Assembly: GCA_910574455.1 (NCBI GenBank)
Contig: CAJSYZ010000007.1
Location: 1,550,001 to 1,614,000 of the forward strand
Direction of reading: 5' to 3'
DNA: 64,000 bases
Source of the DNA: Trichaptum fuscoviolaceum
Taxonomy: Eukaryota; Basidiomycota; Agaricomycetes; Hymenochaetales; Trichaptaceae
The position numbers and the translations under genes are program-made. The notes beneath the pieces are model-generated. The model saw nothing but the letters and a program-made list of their open reading frames with translations, was not told where the DNA came from and did no database searches. The stretch's first letter is position 1, and each line of letters begins with the position of its first letter. This document shows positions 34,023-44,513 of the stretch, piece after piece.

Positions 34023-34044
34023 GCAAAAGGAAGTTTCCCTGATG
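34023..34044 (-). repeat. Right terminal inverted repeat
   Basis: It ends AGTTTCCCTGATG, the inverse complement of the left terminus at 1980 with 13 consecutive matching outer bases and 19 of 22 overall. It is followed by TA, which equals the dinucleotide before 1980. The flank 34045-34060 is itself a perfect 16-bp palindrome (TAAGCGCCGGCGCTTA). Confidence 0.75.
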
Positions 34045-34276
34045 TAAGCGCCGGCGCTTACTTTTGCGCAACGTCGCAATCTTTATTGTGAATTTAAAAC
34101 TACGTCATATTTCAAATAAAAAGGATTAACCTACTGTTACTCATAGAAGCTATTTTATTTCAAATTACCAGGGGCAGAGCCCCGGTATTGAAATTATTGC
34201 TGCACAATTGTGCCAGGGACTGAAACAGGCTGTATTACCCAATTTAGCCTGGTCCCTGACGCGGGAAGGATGCCGT

Positions 34277-34307
34277 TTGATGCCGGGAGGTGGCAACCCG
34301 GCATCAA
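34277..34307. repeat. Perfect hairpin, 11-bp arms
   Basis: TTGATGCCGGG and its exact inverse complement CCCGGCATCAA are separated by a 9-base loop. Confidence 0.85.
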
Positions 34308-34346
34308 GCTGCCGCGAAGGCAAAAAACACAGTTTTTGCTTATCGT

Positions 34347-34381
34347 CGATAACTTGTAGAACGGCCTACGATAAGTTATCG
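34347..34381. repeat. Bulged hairpin, 13-bp arms
   Basis: CGATAACTTGTAG pairs with CTAC-GAT-AAGTTATCG, leaving a three-base bulge and a six-base loop. Confidence 0.8.
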
Positions 34382-35563
34382 TTATATTCTAAGTATATTA
34401 GTTGGTACGGCTCGCTGCACTTTCATCTGCTGCTTGCTCACCCTGGTGATTCCTGGGGCTTGCTCACACAAAGAAGCACTTGTCCAGGGAGGGTCCCCAT
34501 GCCCAAGACCTGTAATATCTCACACACGTCGAACTCACCCCAGGGGATCCGTGTAAGTGAGCCTTCATCCACATGAAGGCTCATTGAGTTTGACGGCTCT
34601 CACTGTGTCTTATCCTTTACTGGATGTGGTTGGGTGTATGGTGGTTTGAACTGCTTGACTTCGCGCGAAAGCACAAAGCCAGGCAGCTATACTGTTAGCT
34701 CAACATCTGACTTCTATGCTGAGGCACAAGGAGTCCCTGTTTGGTCGGGTGCGGCTGAGGCCATCATCCGGGCTGTTGAGCTTGTTTCATTCATGAGCTA
34801 CATCTCCACGTCTGAGGACAGGAGTAACCCGTAAGGGCAAGTCAAGGCTGAGGCCATTGACTGGGGCTATTGAGTGAACAATATTGCACAGTATTCTCAT
34901 GACCTACTGCAAATACCTGCGGGTGCTAACAGGTACCTGCAGGTATTGCAGGTAACGGGTGCGGGTGCACCTGGATCCGTTTCCCACGGATCCAGGTCGG
35001 ATCCAGGTAGTGATTTTTTTGCCACAGGTACCTGTATTTGCGGATCACGGGTACCCACGGGTGCACCCGTGTCATGCTCTAGTTGCGCAATACTTACTTG
35101 TGGAGTGCTTCCTTAGGGATCCGCTTACTTGACGTTCAAAGCAGTGAAGAGTCCTAGCTGGCCTTGAGAATCCCGCGACGCGCCTGGATAGAATCCCGCG
35201 CGTTTCCCGCCTGAATTCCCACGCTCGTTCCCAGTCGCGAATCCAGATTCCCGAACGCGGGTTCTTGTCGCGAATTCCAGTTTCCCGAAACTGTTTCCCG
35301 CTACAATTCCCGACGGTCGTAACAGCCTGAGTATCCGAGTGTCCAAGTCCGAGTCTGAGTCAGGCTCATTCCGAGTCAGCCTAACTTGAAGGCTGCCAAT
35401 CACTGGCACTGCCAGTGCCAGCAAGTGCAAGTGGGCGTAAATTTTCCTTGAATAGGCGCCCTCATCTCCAACTTCAACTACAACTTGCACCTTTGCCAAC
35501 TCGATTCACCATCGAAACTCATAGCACCTGTCAGCGTGCCTCGACTTGAAACACTGCACAAGA

Positions 35564-38500
35564 ATGTCAACTCGAAGACAAACGCGGGCTAAGAATAGCA
35601 ATCAGCACCCGGGAGCCATAGTCAATAAACTCAGAACACGTCGAACGAAAGAGGAGGTATTGAGGGAGAAAGAAGAGAAGGAGAGAAGGAGAGAAGAGCA
35701 GGCCTCAAAGCGTGGTGAGGCATTGAGGGAAAAGGAGGAGAAGGAAAAACAGAAGGAAGAACGGGCAGCTCTGCGCGAAGCTGCGGCTCAACAAGCCGCG
35801 GATGCGAGAGAGAAGAGAAAACTTGATGCGGAACAGAAACGGGCAGCAAAAGAACAAGAGGCATCTGAGAAGGTACGCAAAAAGAGAGCTGCAGCAGAGC
35901 AACAGGAAACAGCAATACTGGAGACGATGGAGCTTGAGAAGAATTTGTCGAAGGCTCTTGACATTCGCACCCAGATGGGCTCAACTGCACCTAAGCTGGC
36001 TGGCACTGACAAACGAGGGCTAAAAAAACCGAAAGACACTCCTGAAGCTAGTGAGTCCTTATCTTCAAGACAGCGACAGTCGAGTTACCAGATATTGGCA
36101 TTGCAGGTTCAACGAATGAGGAAAAAGACAGCTTTTGTGAAGCTGAAGGCAATGCAAACTTTTATGTTCGTAAGTTGCATTACCTTTACGACTTTAGGTT
36201 TTGAAAGATGAACATATTGACTCACGTTATGATGCAGCCAATTCCGATGGACCAGATAGAGAGCGCGCAAAAAAGGCGAGGAAAAAGGACACCAGAGGTG
36301 CACTTCCTTTCCGTACTTGTGTGCAGGGCGCAAAGGCTTCAAGTCGTATCATAGGAGGCACTGGCTATCATAGTACGCTTGCAGGACAGGACAGCAGTCT
36401 TTCTGGTGAGGATACAGACATGATAGACTCGCCCAATACGTCGAAACGGAACGATAAGACAAAGCGACCTGTCAGGGCACTTCGCAACACAGATGGATCC
36501 ACTTTCTTCGGCGGAGAGGGCAGAAATCCTGAGATCGCAAGGAAGATAGTAGAAGATATTGACTTGTGAGTTTGAAGTCGTACTACTCAACCGTTCGCAT
36601 CATAGTACGAAAGATGAGTTTCAAATTCAAACAAATTCAAGTTGATAGTAAGTGTGAAGCTTGATTTAAACTCAGCTACTTGAAGCTTATCATTGTAGTA
36701 CTACCTACTACTACTACTAGTAGTACTAGTACTGATAGCTTGAATGCGCCCGCCACTGCCAGTGGCAGTTTGAGCGTGCCACGCGTGCGCCAGTGACACT
36801 GCCAGTGGCAGCGACCGTGGCGGCCCGGCGGGTCACCGCCGTGCCACACTTCTTCAAGATCATCATGAACCCGAACGTTGCAGCTTCTTCACTTATAATG
36901 CTCACATCCTTATCTTTGTTTCAAGTTGTGAGCCTGGCTGACACAAGGAAAATTTAGGCTCCCCGCCTCGGTGCAAGAGGATGCAAACTTTAGTCCTTGG
37001 GAGGATGAAGGAGAGACAGTAACCCTCACGAGTTTTCAAGGTGTAAAGAATAGCTTTGCGAGCGAGCGACAGACGGCACATCTTGTTGACTCCGACACTG
37101 ATAATGTGAGTTGGTTAAAGCATTCATTAGACTGGCAGATGAAATCTTAATATTTTGATTGTGCGTTTAATTAGGACGCGAGGAGACTTACAATACCGCC
37201 CCAAGCCAATGTGAGTGCCGCTTAAAGTTCAAAGAAATCGTTCGATTCACAGAGACTATGCATCGGTGGAGTCCCATGCACAACGATGGCTAATTAACAA
37301 TGTTTCTGTATCGTATCAGGATGGAGCCAGCAATAAATCGAAGAAAAGGAAGCTATCCCGCGACACTCTCTCCGACTTGCAGGCTCCTACAACGTTGGTA
37401 AGTGGCATCATAATGTCTTGCTTCGTTCGCGCTACTTATCCTTCCTTCTTTGTGCTCTGGAGAAGAAGAATATCAGGAGACAATTGGCCGTTCAGGTGAG
37501 TGTTTCACATCAAAGCATGGATCTGGTGCCGGACTTTCTTGTGTCCTTCGGCGTCGACATATCTTTACTTCATTACTTACCAAACCGTACTCTGAATAGG
37601 GGCGCGAAAATGCAGAGAATCGCCAACTCCCAGCTTGATGTAACGGTAAGTTTATTCTGCTTTTACCCCCTCACTACTCACCTGTCATCTCGTCAGGAGG
37701 GTATTACTGTCGATGGACATAGAGAGCAATCGCCGGCGTTGTATCTGCAGATGCAGGTATGTGTAGGCATCGACACTCAATAGGACAACTTTCTGCACCC
37801 CTTTCTTTGGCAAGGATCTGGTCGTCTACTAAGCTTTGCTTATTGTAGGACAGCATGATCGCGAATAATAAGAAGAGGAAGTCACCGCCGGACTCTAACT
37901 CGCATGCCGTGGTAATTCTTGCATTTCCACCCAATATTCAGATCACTTCCTTACTATCTAAAACAGACTAGCATGAACGTGTATATGAAGAAGCCGTCAT
38001 CACAGGCTGCCTCGACAGTTAGTGTTAATCCTTCTAATCTCCATTTCATATCATTTCTGATTAAGCAACAAGGATTTGAACCTCACTACTAGTAACAAGA
38101 GTAAACTGCAAGACAGTCATTCTCAGGCTGATATACTGGTATTCAATTCTCTTCGAGCTTTTCTTGGTAACAATTCCTCTAATTGCTACAGATGAAATCT
38201 TCTACTTCTATTCGCAATTTGAAGAGGTCTCTGGCAGCTCATGCGCAACATATTGCAAGTGTGAGCTAATTGCTGCAATTGATTCGTGTACTAATTCAAG
38301 GCTCCTTTAACAGGCAAGTGGTTGTGAGGTGTCGCTAACACCACGAGCACAATCACCTGCGATGACGACAGTATCCATCAGTCCTGAACCCGAAGTGCTC
38401 GCAACCAAGGCTCATCTTGGTCATCGCAAAGTCTCTCGGACTACTAGCTCTGTGCGTTAATCAAATCATGTCTATGATATACATCCACTAACTTGCAGAA

Positions 38501-39936
38501 ATGCAGACATCTGTAGGGCTTGAGGACAAGGATAGAAATAGTATCGGAAGGGAGGGATCCCGCGCTCCCGGCAAAAAAAGGGCAACGAATCAGTGTCTCC
38601 CTCCCGGAACTCAGGCAGGCTGGACTCACATTCTTCTGCCTTCGCTGTATCGCGCAGTTGGAAAGTCCACAACTCCATGGCAAAACCCGGACAATAAGTC
38701 CATCGGAGCCTTGTGGGGGAAGGTGTTTGATTCTGTCGAACTTAGTTACGACACGCAATTGGCCGACATCTGTTCTTTAGTTGAGTCATCCCTTATTGTC
38801 TTTCATCGGCCATTTTGAATCAAGTATGATCTGCCCTGTAGGCAGCCCAGAGATGCTCTGATAGTTGGCGCAAGAAATTGTTCGAGAAAGCCGAACAATC
38901 AATTTCGAGTTTCGTCGGCAACGAGCGTTCTAAGTCGGTGGAGACCGAAGAAATTGTGAAGATGTTGCAGACGATGGTCGACAAGAAGAAAGCTGAACCA
39001 TTCCTCTGGGAAAGCTGGCATAGTATGGATAAGGTATGTAAAAATTTGCCCCATGTCACCCTTCGTATCCCTGCATTGACTCTGAAAGTACAGAAGCAAG
39101 GGTTGTTCTGCTCTGATCTTGTAATCTCAGTGTTGTCCGTACACCTAGTCTTGGCCCTGGGTCGGCATAAAGTACTGGATAAAAACACAATAGGAAAGCC
39201 TATCGGTGCCCTCGCTCTTGCGGCAACCGCGGTATCTATCTACTTCAGTTCTTATAGTGGCTTTATTCGCTGAATTTCTCATAAACAGGTCAAGGTTGCA
39301 ATCGACAAGCAAGTGGCCCGGTTGCAAAAGATCAAAGAAGAGTTTGGTGGCGCTGAGTGGTACTTCACCAGTGCTCTGTGGCAGCCTCATACGGACGACT
39401 ATGTTAACTTATTGTCGAATTCCTCGTTTTTTACTGAATCAAACTGGGAGAAGGTCCGATCCCGCCTAGCAGCTTACAATTCCATTGAAGATTTTAGTGC
39501 GGGAAAGAACACCGAACTTGTTGGATCGGGTGTCACTGGCAGGGATTTCTCCCTGTATCTTGACGTTGGAGACGCGGATGCGAGCGGCGAGTATACATAT
39601 GGCGAGGGCGCTACTAGAAGTAGTAAGTGCAAGGAGGATAAGGATAATGACGGCGAAGAAGTCGAGGATTTCAAGGATAGGGAAGACGATATGGAGGACG
39701 AGAGTGTGCTTGGCGAGGGAGACAAGGTCGAGGACAAGGATCAGGAGGAGGACAAGGATCAGGATCAGGATGAGAACAAGGATGCGGACGAGAATTTCAG
39801 CGTGGGTTATGGACGCAGTGGAGGTTTTGAGGGCGAGGAGAATGACGCAGGCAGAGAGGACTGGGAAGGTGAGGGCGATCGCGAGGAGGACGAGGGTTCA
39901 TTATGGGATTCGGCTACGGACGGCGCAGACTTTTAA
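35564..39936 (+). CDS. Plavaka-associated accessory protein, right copy (inverted paralogue)
   Basis: This is a paralogue of 2591-6959 in the opposite orientation. ATG at 35564 opens a Lys/Glu/Arg-rich coiled-coil exon (to about 36048) starting MSTRRQTRAKNS, against MSTQRQTRAKNS in the left copy. A short exon (about 36109-36174) and one at about 36238-36567 (AKKARKKD basic patch, SLSGEDTDMIDSP) follow, then small exons from 36957 to 38500. Next come the conserved PPGTQAGWTHILLPSLYRAV block (about 38603), CSDSWRKKLFEKAEQS (about 38857), IGKPIGALALAATAVS (about 39190) and FFTESNWEKVRSRL (about 39428). The acidic tail (39600-39936) is Asp/Glu/Lys-rich and less regular than in the left copy. Similarity extends into the promoter (from about 35400) and the 3' flank to the terminus at 40540. 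No transposase gene accompanies it. Internal exon borders are approximate. Confidence 0.65.
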
Positions 39937-40518
39937 GAGCAGGTCGATCTCTGGTGAGCTTCGGCTTTGACCCATCACCCCGCCACTGTATTCAAGCTCT
40001 TACTACCATCAACTTGCAGTGGCATTCGTTCTCTGAATATGCCGAGGAACAGCCTGCCAGCGAGGCAGAAGTGGCAAAATACAATCTGGTTCAGGATGCC
40101 GTGGTGTAGCTACTGAGGGACCGTGACACTGATGCACTGATTTCTACTTATTGTCTTAAATTACTTGTGGAAATGAAGTAATTCTGGAACCTCTTACGCA
40201 CTTACACGCTTGAGTACTGCAAACCGACAGACAAAAAAGTCTGCTTATATGATTAAATGATGAATTACTTATGGAATGAACTACTTGAACCCCTTACAAA
40301 CTTATACACTTGAGCACTGCAATTCGAATGCCAGAAAAAAACTTCTGATATGCTTGAATGCTGAAGACTGAATGCCTGAAGTACTGATTTAAGTCGACGG
40401 CACTGATTTCAGCAGGCCCCTTCCTGAATAATGAAACCACATGCCTGAAATCAGTAAATCAGTAGAATTTCACTTCCCAGGGCTTCAGTAAATTTCAGAC
40501 CGTTTAAGTAACCTTAAG
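39937..40518. repeat. Subterminal region of the right-hand element end
   Basis: This follows the right accessory gene. It contains repeats such as ACTTGAGCACTGCAA (two near copies at about 40210 and 40310), CTGATTTCAG, GCCTGAA, TCCTGAATAATG and CGTTTAAGTAACCTTAAGT. The inverse complement of 1995-2200 carries the same words in the same order (CCTGAATAATG, then CGTTTAAGTAACACTTAAGT), showing that this end and the left end at 1980 are homologous beyond the TIR. Confidence 0.7.
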
Positions 40519-40540
40519 TGAAAAAGAAGATTCCCTGATG
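40519..40540 (-). repeat. Third element terminus (inverted relative to 1980)
   Basis: It ends AGATTCCCTGATG, so its outward ten bases match the other two termini and the next few differ by one or two bases. The flank after it is CGGCATC, which does not match the TA outside 1980, so pairing with 1980 is less supported than pairing 1980 with 34044. No partner left terminus for this end was found in the window. Confidence 0.65.
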
Positions 40541-41946
40541 CGGCATCATCACTGGCATGCGAGGCGCCGCCCCGCAGTGCAGCCGAACTCAGAATTAGTT
40601 TCCAAATTCCGATGCCGGTAGCATCATGATGACATCATGAATTTTGTCAAAGATATTTTGAAATTTTAAAGAATAAACATAATTTTACATACTGGAAATC
40701 ATTGCCTTGTCATAATGTACATCATGATGTTATCAAGATGGCATCATGATATAACATGATTAAACATGAATTTTCGTGAATTTTCACGAAAGTTCATGGT
40801 ATTGCATGATAATTCATGATAATTCATGAATTACGTGAAGTTTACAATTATCAATATTGAAGTTTCCCTTTCCATTTATTTTTGTCCAATAAAAGCCATC
40901 ATAGGAATTGGATACTATTAGGGGTCAGAAATGCATACATTCAGGGGTTGAATTCTAGTAAATTCCGGGGTTGGATTCAGATAACTCAAATTGTCAGATA
41001 TTGATTCTCAAATTGTCAGATATTATTTCGCAAGTTGTCCGATATTACTTTTAAAATGTTGGCAATAGCCGTTATAATTGTCAGATTTATGTATTATAAG
41101 GGGTTGGATTTATATAAGTCGATGTGTCAGATTATGATAAAACGCGGGTCAGATAGGTACATTGAGGTGCTGAAATCCTATCTTGCAAAAGAGGCGCGTA
41201 GAGGCGCGCGACGCGACTATATACCTGGCGCAAATCGCGTGTGACTTTCGCACTCGATTTAGCTTACTTTCACGCACTTCGGGAGAATCCCGAGTCTATT
41301 CCTCACATGGACATGCATCCATATATGGACATGCCTCTATATACGGTTGGTCTGAGGTGACTCAGCAACTTCTGATTGAGTCGGACCAGTCGTTACTACA
41401 ACACAACATAAGTAACGACTGGTTTACGAGTCTATATGCGGGGTTCCTTTGTAAATCAGCGTTTGACATGCTCTTGCGGATCAGCGTAAAGGTAACCGCC
41501 GGATCACTCAATATATTTGTCGGTGCGGTATGTTTGTAATCTTTATCATATGAGCAGGAAACTCATCCTCGACTTCGATTCGTGGATACACATATACATG
41601 TAATACGCACAAAGAGAGCTGAACACTTGGAATGTATCTTCATTTTAAACATGATTCCTTATACACCGTTGCAGGAAAGCCTCTATAATACAAATACGGT
41701 ATATTGACAGCGCAAACGACAAAGATGTTGAATAGACCGATATGACAAAACTGAACATGGTGGAGAGGGTTAAACATTTACAAGTTGCTTGTGCTTCGCT
41801 GGCATCAAGAGAGAAACGTCCGAATGGCGAAGGTGAAAACATGAAAGGTAGGAGGGAAGCTAAAAGGTGCTCGCCCATGCTTCTAGGTCAAGATCTGAAG
41901 TTCGGGCTTGTTCGATCCAGGGGTGTTTCTGACGAAAGTAACACGG
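40541..41946. other. AT-rich spacer with ATCATGAT palindromes; no gene
   Basis: 40610-40840 is crowded with CATCATGATG, TTCATGAA and CGTGAATTTTCACG palindromes. 40980-41140 repeats AAATTGTCAGATATT-like units. 41300-41345 contains a doubled GGACATGCATCCATATAT-like unit. No open frame has recognisable content. This spacer separates the accessory region from the ordinary gene-dense chromosome. Confidence 0.55.
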
Positions 41947-43630
41947 TCAAAACAACTTCCTCAGTTCGACGTGCAAACTATTACGTACCAAAAGATCCTT
42001 AGGTGTTAGTCTGTCGTCTGGATCCTTGTATAAACAACTATCCACGAAGTCCTCCGCTTCCCTAGGGAATCGTCCCTCTGGGGTTAACCTGGGAGCTGGC
42101 TCGTTGACAATATGTTGCAGTAGTTCCAGAATGCTCATTGTCATCCCCCCTCCTTGTAAACTGACTCCCTTGCTCTTACGCTTGTCCTTTTTGCTAGTTT
42201 CCCCGTTCCTCTGCTTTTTCTCCCGTTTCCGTGCTGGGGGTAAAGGCATGCCTGATAGAGATCCCGGACGTTGGGGTGACAAAGTGCCCTCTAGGTCTTC
42301 CAAGTCAGAAAGATCGGAATCAGAGGTATCGTCTTCAGAGAAAGGGAAGCGGCCCAGTGCGAGTTCGATAAGCGATATTCCAAGCGACCAAACGTCCGAC
42401 TTCACGGTGTACTGCGCACCCTGAATTCGTTCTGGCTAAGAATAAAAGGCAAGCGCATTGAAGGCGTCAATGAAAGCAAAGCGAAGGGTAAAGAACTTAC
42501 GCTCATATACGTGGACGTGCCGACAAAAGTGTCTGCGATCGAGTTTATCAGCTCCCCAGAAACACCGAAATCGCATATCTTAATTTGACCCTTCGAGTTG
42601 CACAGGATATTAGAGGGTTTGATATCTAAAACATTACGTTATTTCATATTGGTCGAGTGCTGAAGAACATTAAGGAGCAGCATAAAGTGTAGACTCACCT
42701 CTATGGATGATACGGTGCACATCATATAGATATGTAAGCCCTTCGAGTACTGCTAAAGCGACTTTTCCAACCACATCTATATCAATAGCGCCAATGCGCT
42801 TGTAGATACCATCTAACGAGCCTTTGTCCATAAACTCAATGCAAATGCATATGTTTGGATCTGAAAGGAAGGCGCCGTAGAATGAAATAATGTAGTCGCA
42901 ATGACAATCATGCAGGATTTGAAGCTCTCGAAGAATCTGCTTCCGAACGGACGGTTTTGCGTCGATGAGAATGATCTGTTCCGCGAAAAAGTGAGTTGAA
43001 GATCTGTGTAAATGCGCCGAAAGGAGATTAAGGGTAACTTGAAACAAAATGAACCAGAAGCAGTAACAGCAGAGAACGAATAGATGGAAACTGCAGTATA
43101 GAACATACCTTCTTCGCCATTATTGTGCCAGTAGGAGTGTGTTCAACCTTCTTGACACTCCCACCATTCCCCTGTCCAAGTTCCTGCAATTCCTTCAAAT
43201 CTTCATTCCTTAAATCCAACTTTGTCTCAGAGTTCATATCCATATTTGCAAGCTTTTGTGTCAAGTCATTGTGAAGCCCAGGACGTGAGGACGACGGGTT
43301 ACCCGACACAGGTGCAGAGTTTGGCGTATGCGCAACATTGAGTGCATCACCTTCGCCATTAGTTGGATTGGGTGCAGCTAGGGCGAGATCGGGCTTCTTC
43401 TTGGGAGCAAGCTTCAAGTTTGCAGGACGGCGTTTTCCGTTAGCCTGAGGAGGCTTTCTTGTTGCCACGGGCTCTGTTGTTGTAGAGGACATTGGTTGAG
43501 GCTGAACTTGCACGGGTGGTATAATAGGAGCAGGAGAGGGCGACGGCTGAGACGATTTGGTGACGTCCAGTTGAAGCGCTTTGAAATTGCGCTTCTTGCG
43601 AACGATGGGGGCCGTTGATGCCATTTCCAT
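41947..43630 (-). CDS. STE7: MAP kinase kinase, Ste7/Fuz7 type
   Basis: Four exons, 43109-43630, 42699-42975, 42501-42625 and 41947-42435, join in frame to give 470 residues. The N-terminal 140 residues are Pro/Ser/Lys-rich and begin with [13 protein letters not shown], a MAPK-docking-like start seen in fungal Ste7/Fuz7 proteins. Kinase motifs: glycine loop GQGNGGSV, lysine in TIMAKK, catalytic IIHRDIKPSN (across exons 2-3), [16 protein letters not shown] activation segment with candidate Ser and Thr phosphosites, TYMSPERIQG, and [14 protein letters not shown] Ser/Asp- then Lys-rich insert of about 60 residues (42150-42340) lies after the FPF motif. In basidiomycetes this kinase relays the pheromone/mating and filamentation signal between Ste11 and a Fus3/Kss1-type MAPK. 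The gene looks intact; assignment to Ste7 rather than Pbs2 or Mkk rests on the N-terminus and insert. Confidence 0.88.
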
Positions 43631-44513
43631 TCGTCGGAGTCTCTGAGTACGGCGACAGACTGTCTGAAGTGTTACCTCGCGATGAGATAGGTGTTGCTCG
43701 CCGTGCGCAGCAGCAAAGGCAGAAGGCAGACGACAGAGACGAAGGAAGCAGTGGCTGCCCGTCGTCTTGACTTAGGCTTAAGACCGTGAGAAATAGTTGG
43801 TTTCATATAACATTACCTTTCCAGGCTCTAGCATGAGTGGCTGTCCTCTTCGTCTTTACAACCTTCAAGTCCTCGCTCCCGGAGAGACACTGAAAGAAAA
43901 GATTGCAACGAGCAGGACGGCCTTGATACCGAAATATCCTCATCGCATCTATGACACATCTGAGAAACCTCGGTGCTATCTGACGTATGGTATCAATGAT
44001 TTGATGCAACGGGGTAACCACTTTTCGATGGCGGGCAACTACGCGATTGATCTAGTCAGGACAACTAAACTTAGAGCACCCCCTTGTGAACTTTACAATC
44101 TCTTAAAGTCACACTTACACTCGAGCCTGTCTCTGCCTTGGTGACCAATCTTTCACATCAGGTATTTACTGACTCTACATCCATGTCTTGGAGGCACTCA
44201 ATGATCGACCATACTATGTCAAAAGTGAAAAGATCATCAGTCACAACTCGTCAGTCTGATCTAGGCAGCTCGTGTTCAATGAAACTTATTCACTCGATAA
44301 GTGCGTATTTATTGTACCCTTGCTCATTGCTGCAATGTATTGAGCACTTATGTACTTTATTTAGAGCGAAACCGATGAACAATCTTCCCTCACAAACTGT
44401 ATCATATTAAAGCCGCACAACAATGAACGATGGTATGATACTAAACATATTACATAAAATAAGGGTACAACTTGCACGTCAACCTATCTCTACTACGAGA
44501 GCATCCCGTCCCG
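43631..44513. other. Intergenic upstream of the MAPKK; no supported gene
   Basis: A 115-codon plus-strand frame (43797-44144) exists but shows no motif, codon or splice evidence. It may be a chance frame or the 3' part of an unknown transcript. The stretch separates two minus-strand genes and should hold the MAPKK promoter. Confidence 0.4.

Larger units (their letters stand above)
34045..35563. other. Hairpin- and repeat-rich spacer between two element ends
   Basis: No gene is supported; the open frame 34634-34834 matches nothing recognised. Notable structure: a perfect hairpin at 34277-34307 (11-bp arms), a bulged hairpin at 34347-34381, and a perfect 10-bp hairpin at about 34557-34582. A palindromic GGTACCTGCAGG / GGATCCAGG cluster lies at 34915-35080. 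A degenerate AATTCCCG-type repeat covers 35185-35310. 35330-35440 carries the AGCCTGAGT / ACTCCGAGT / CACTGCCAGTG motifs, leading into the promoter of the right accessory gene. Confidence 0.5.

Noticed and set aside
34634..34834. Possible retrotransposon RNase H fragment (SSTSDFYAEAQG looks faintly like SSTEAEY)
   Set aside because: The required acidic residues and surrounding copia/gypsy motifs are absent. The match is a chance string in a 66-codon frame.
1980..40540. Single 38.6-kb composite element as the main call
   Set aside because: Flanking bases at the two ends (TA and CG) do not match, whereas those of 1980 and 34044 do. It is kept only as an alternative.
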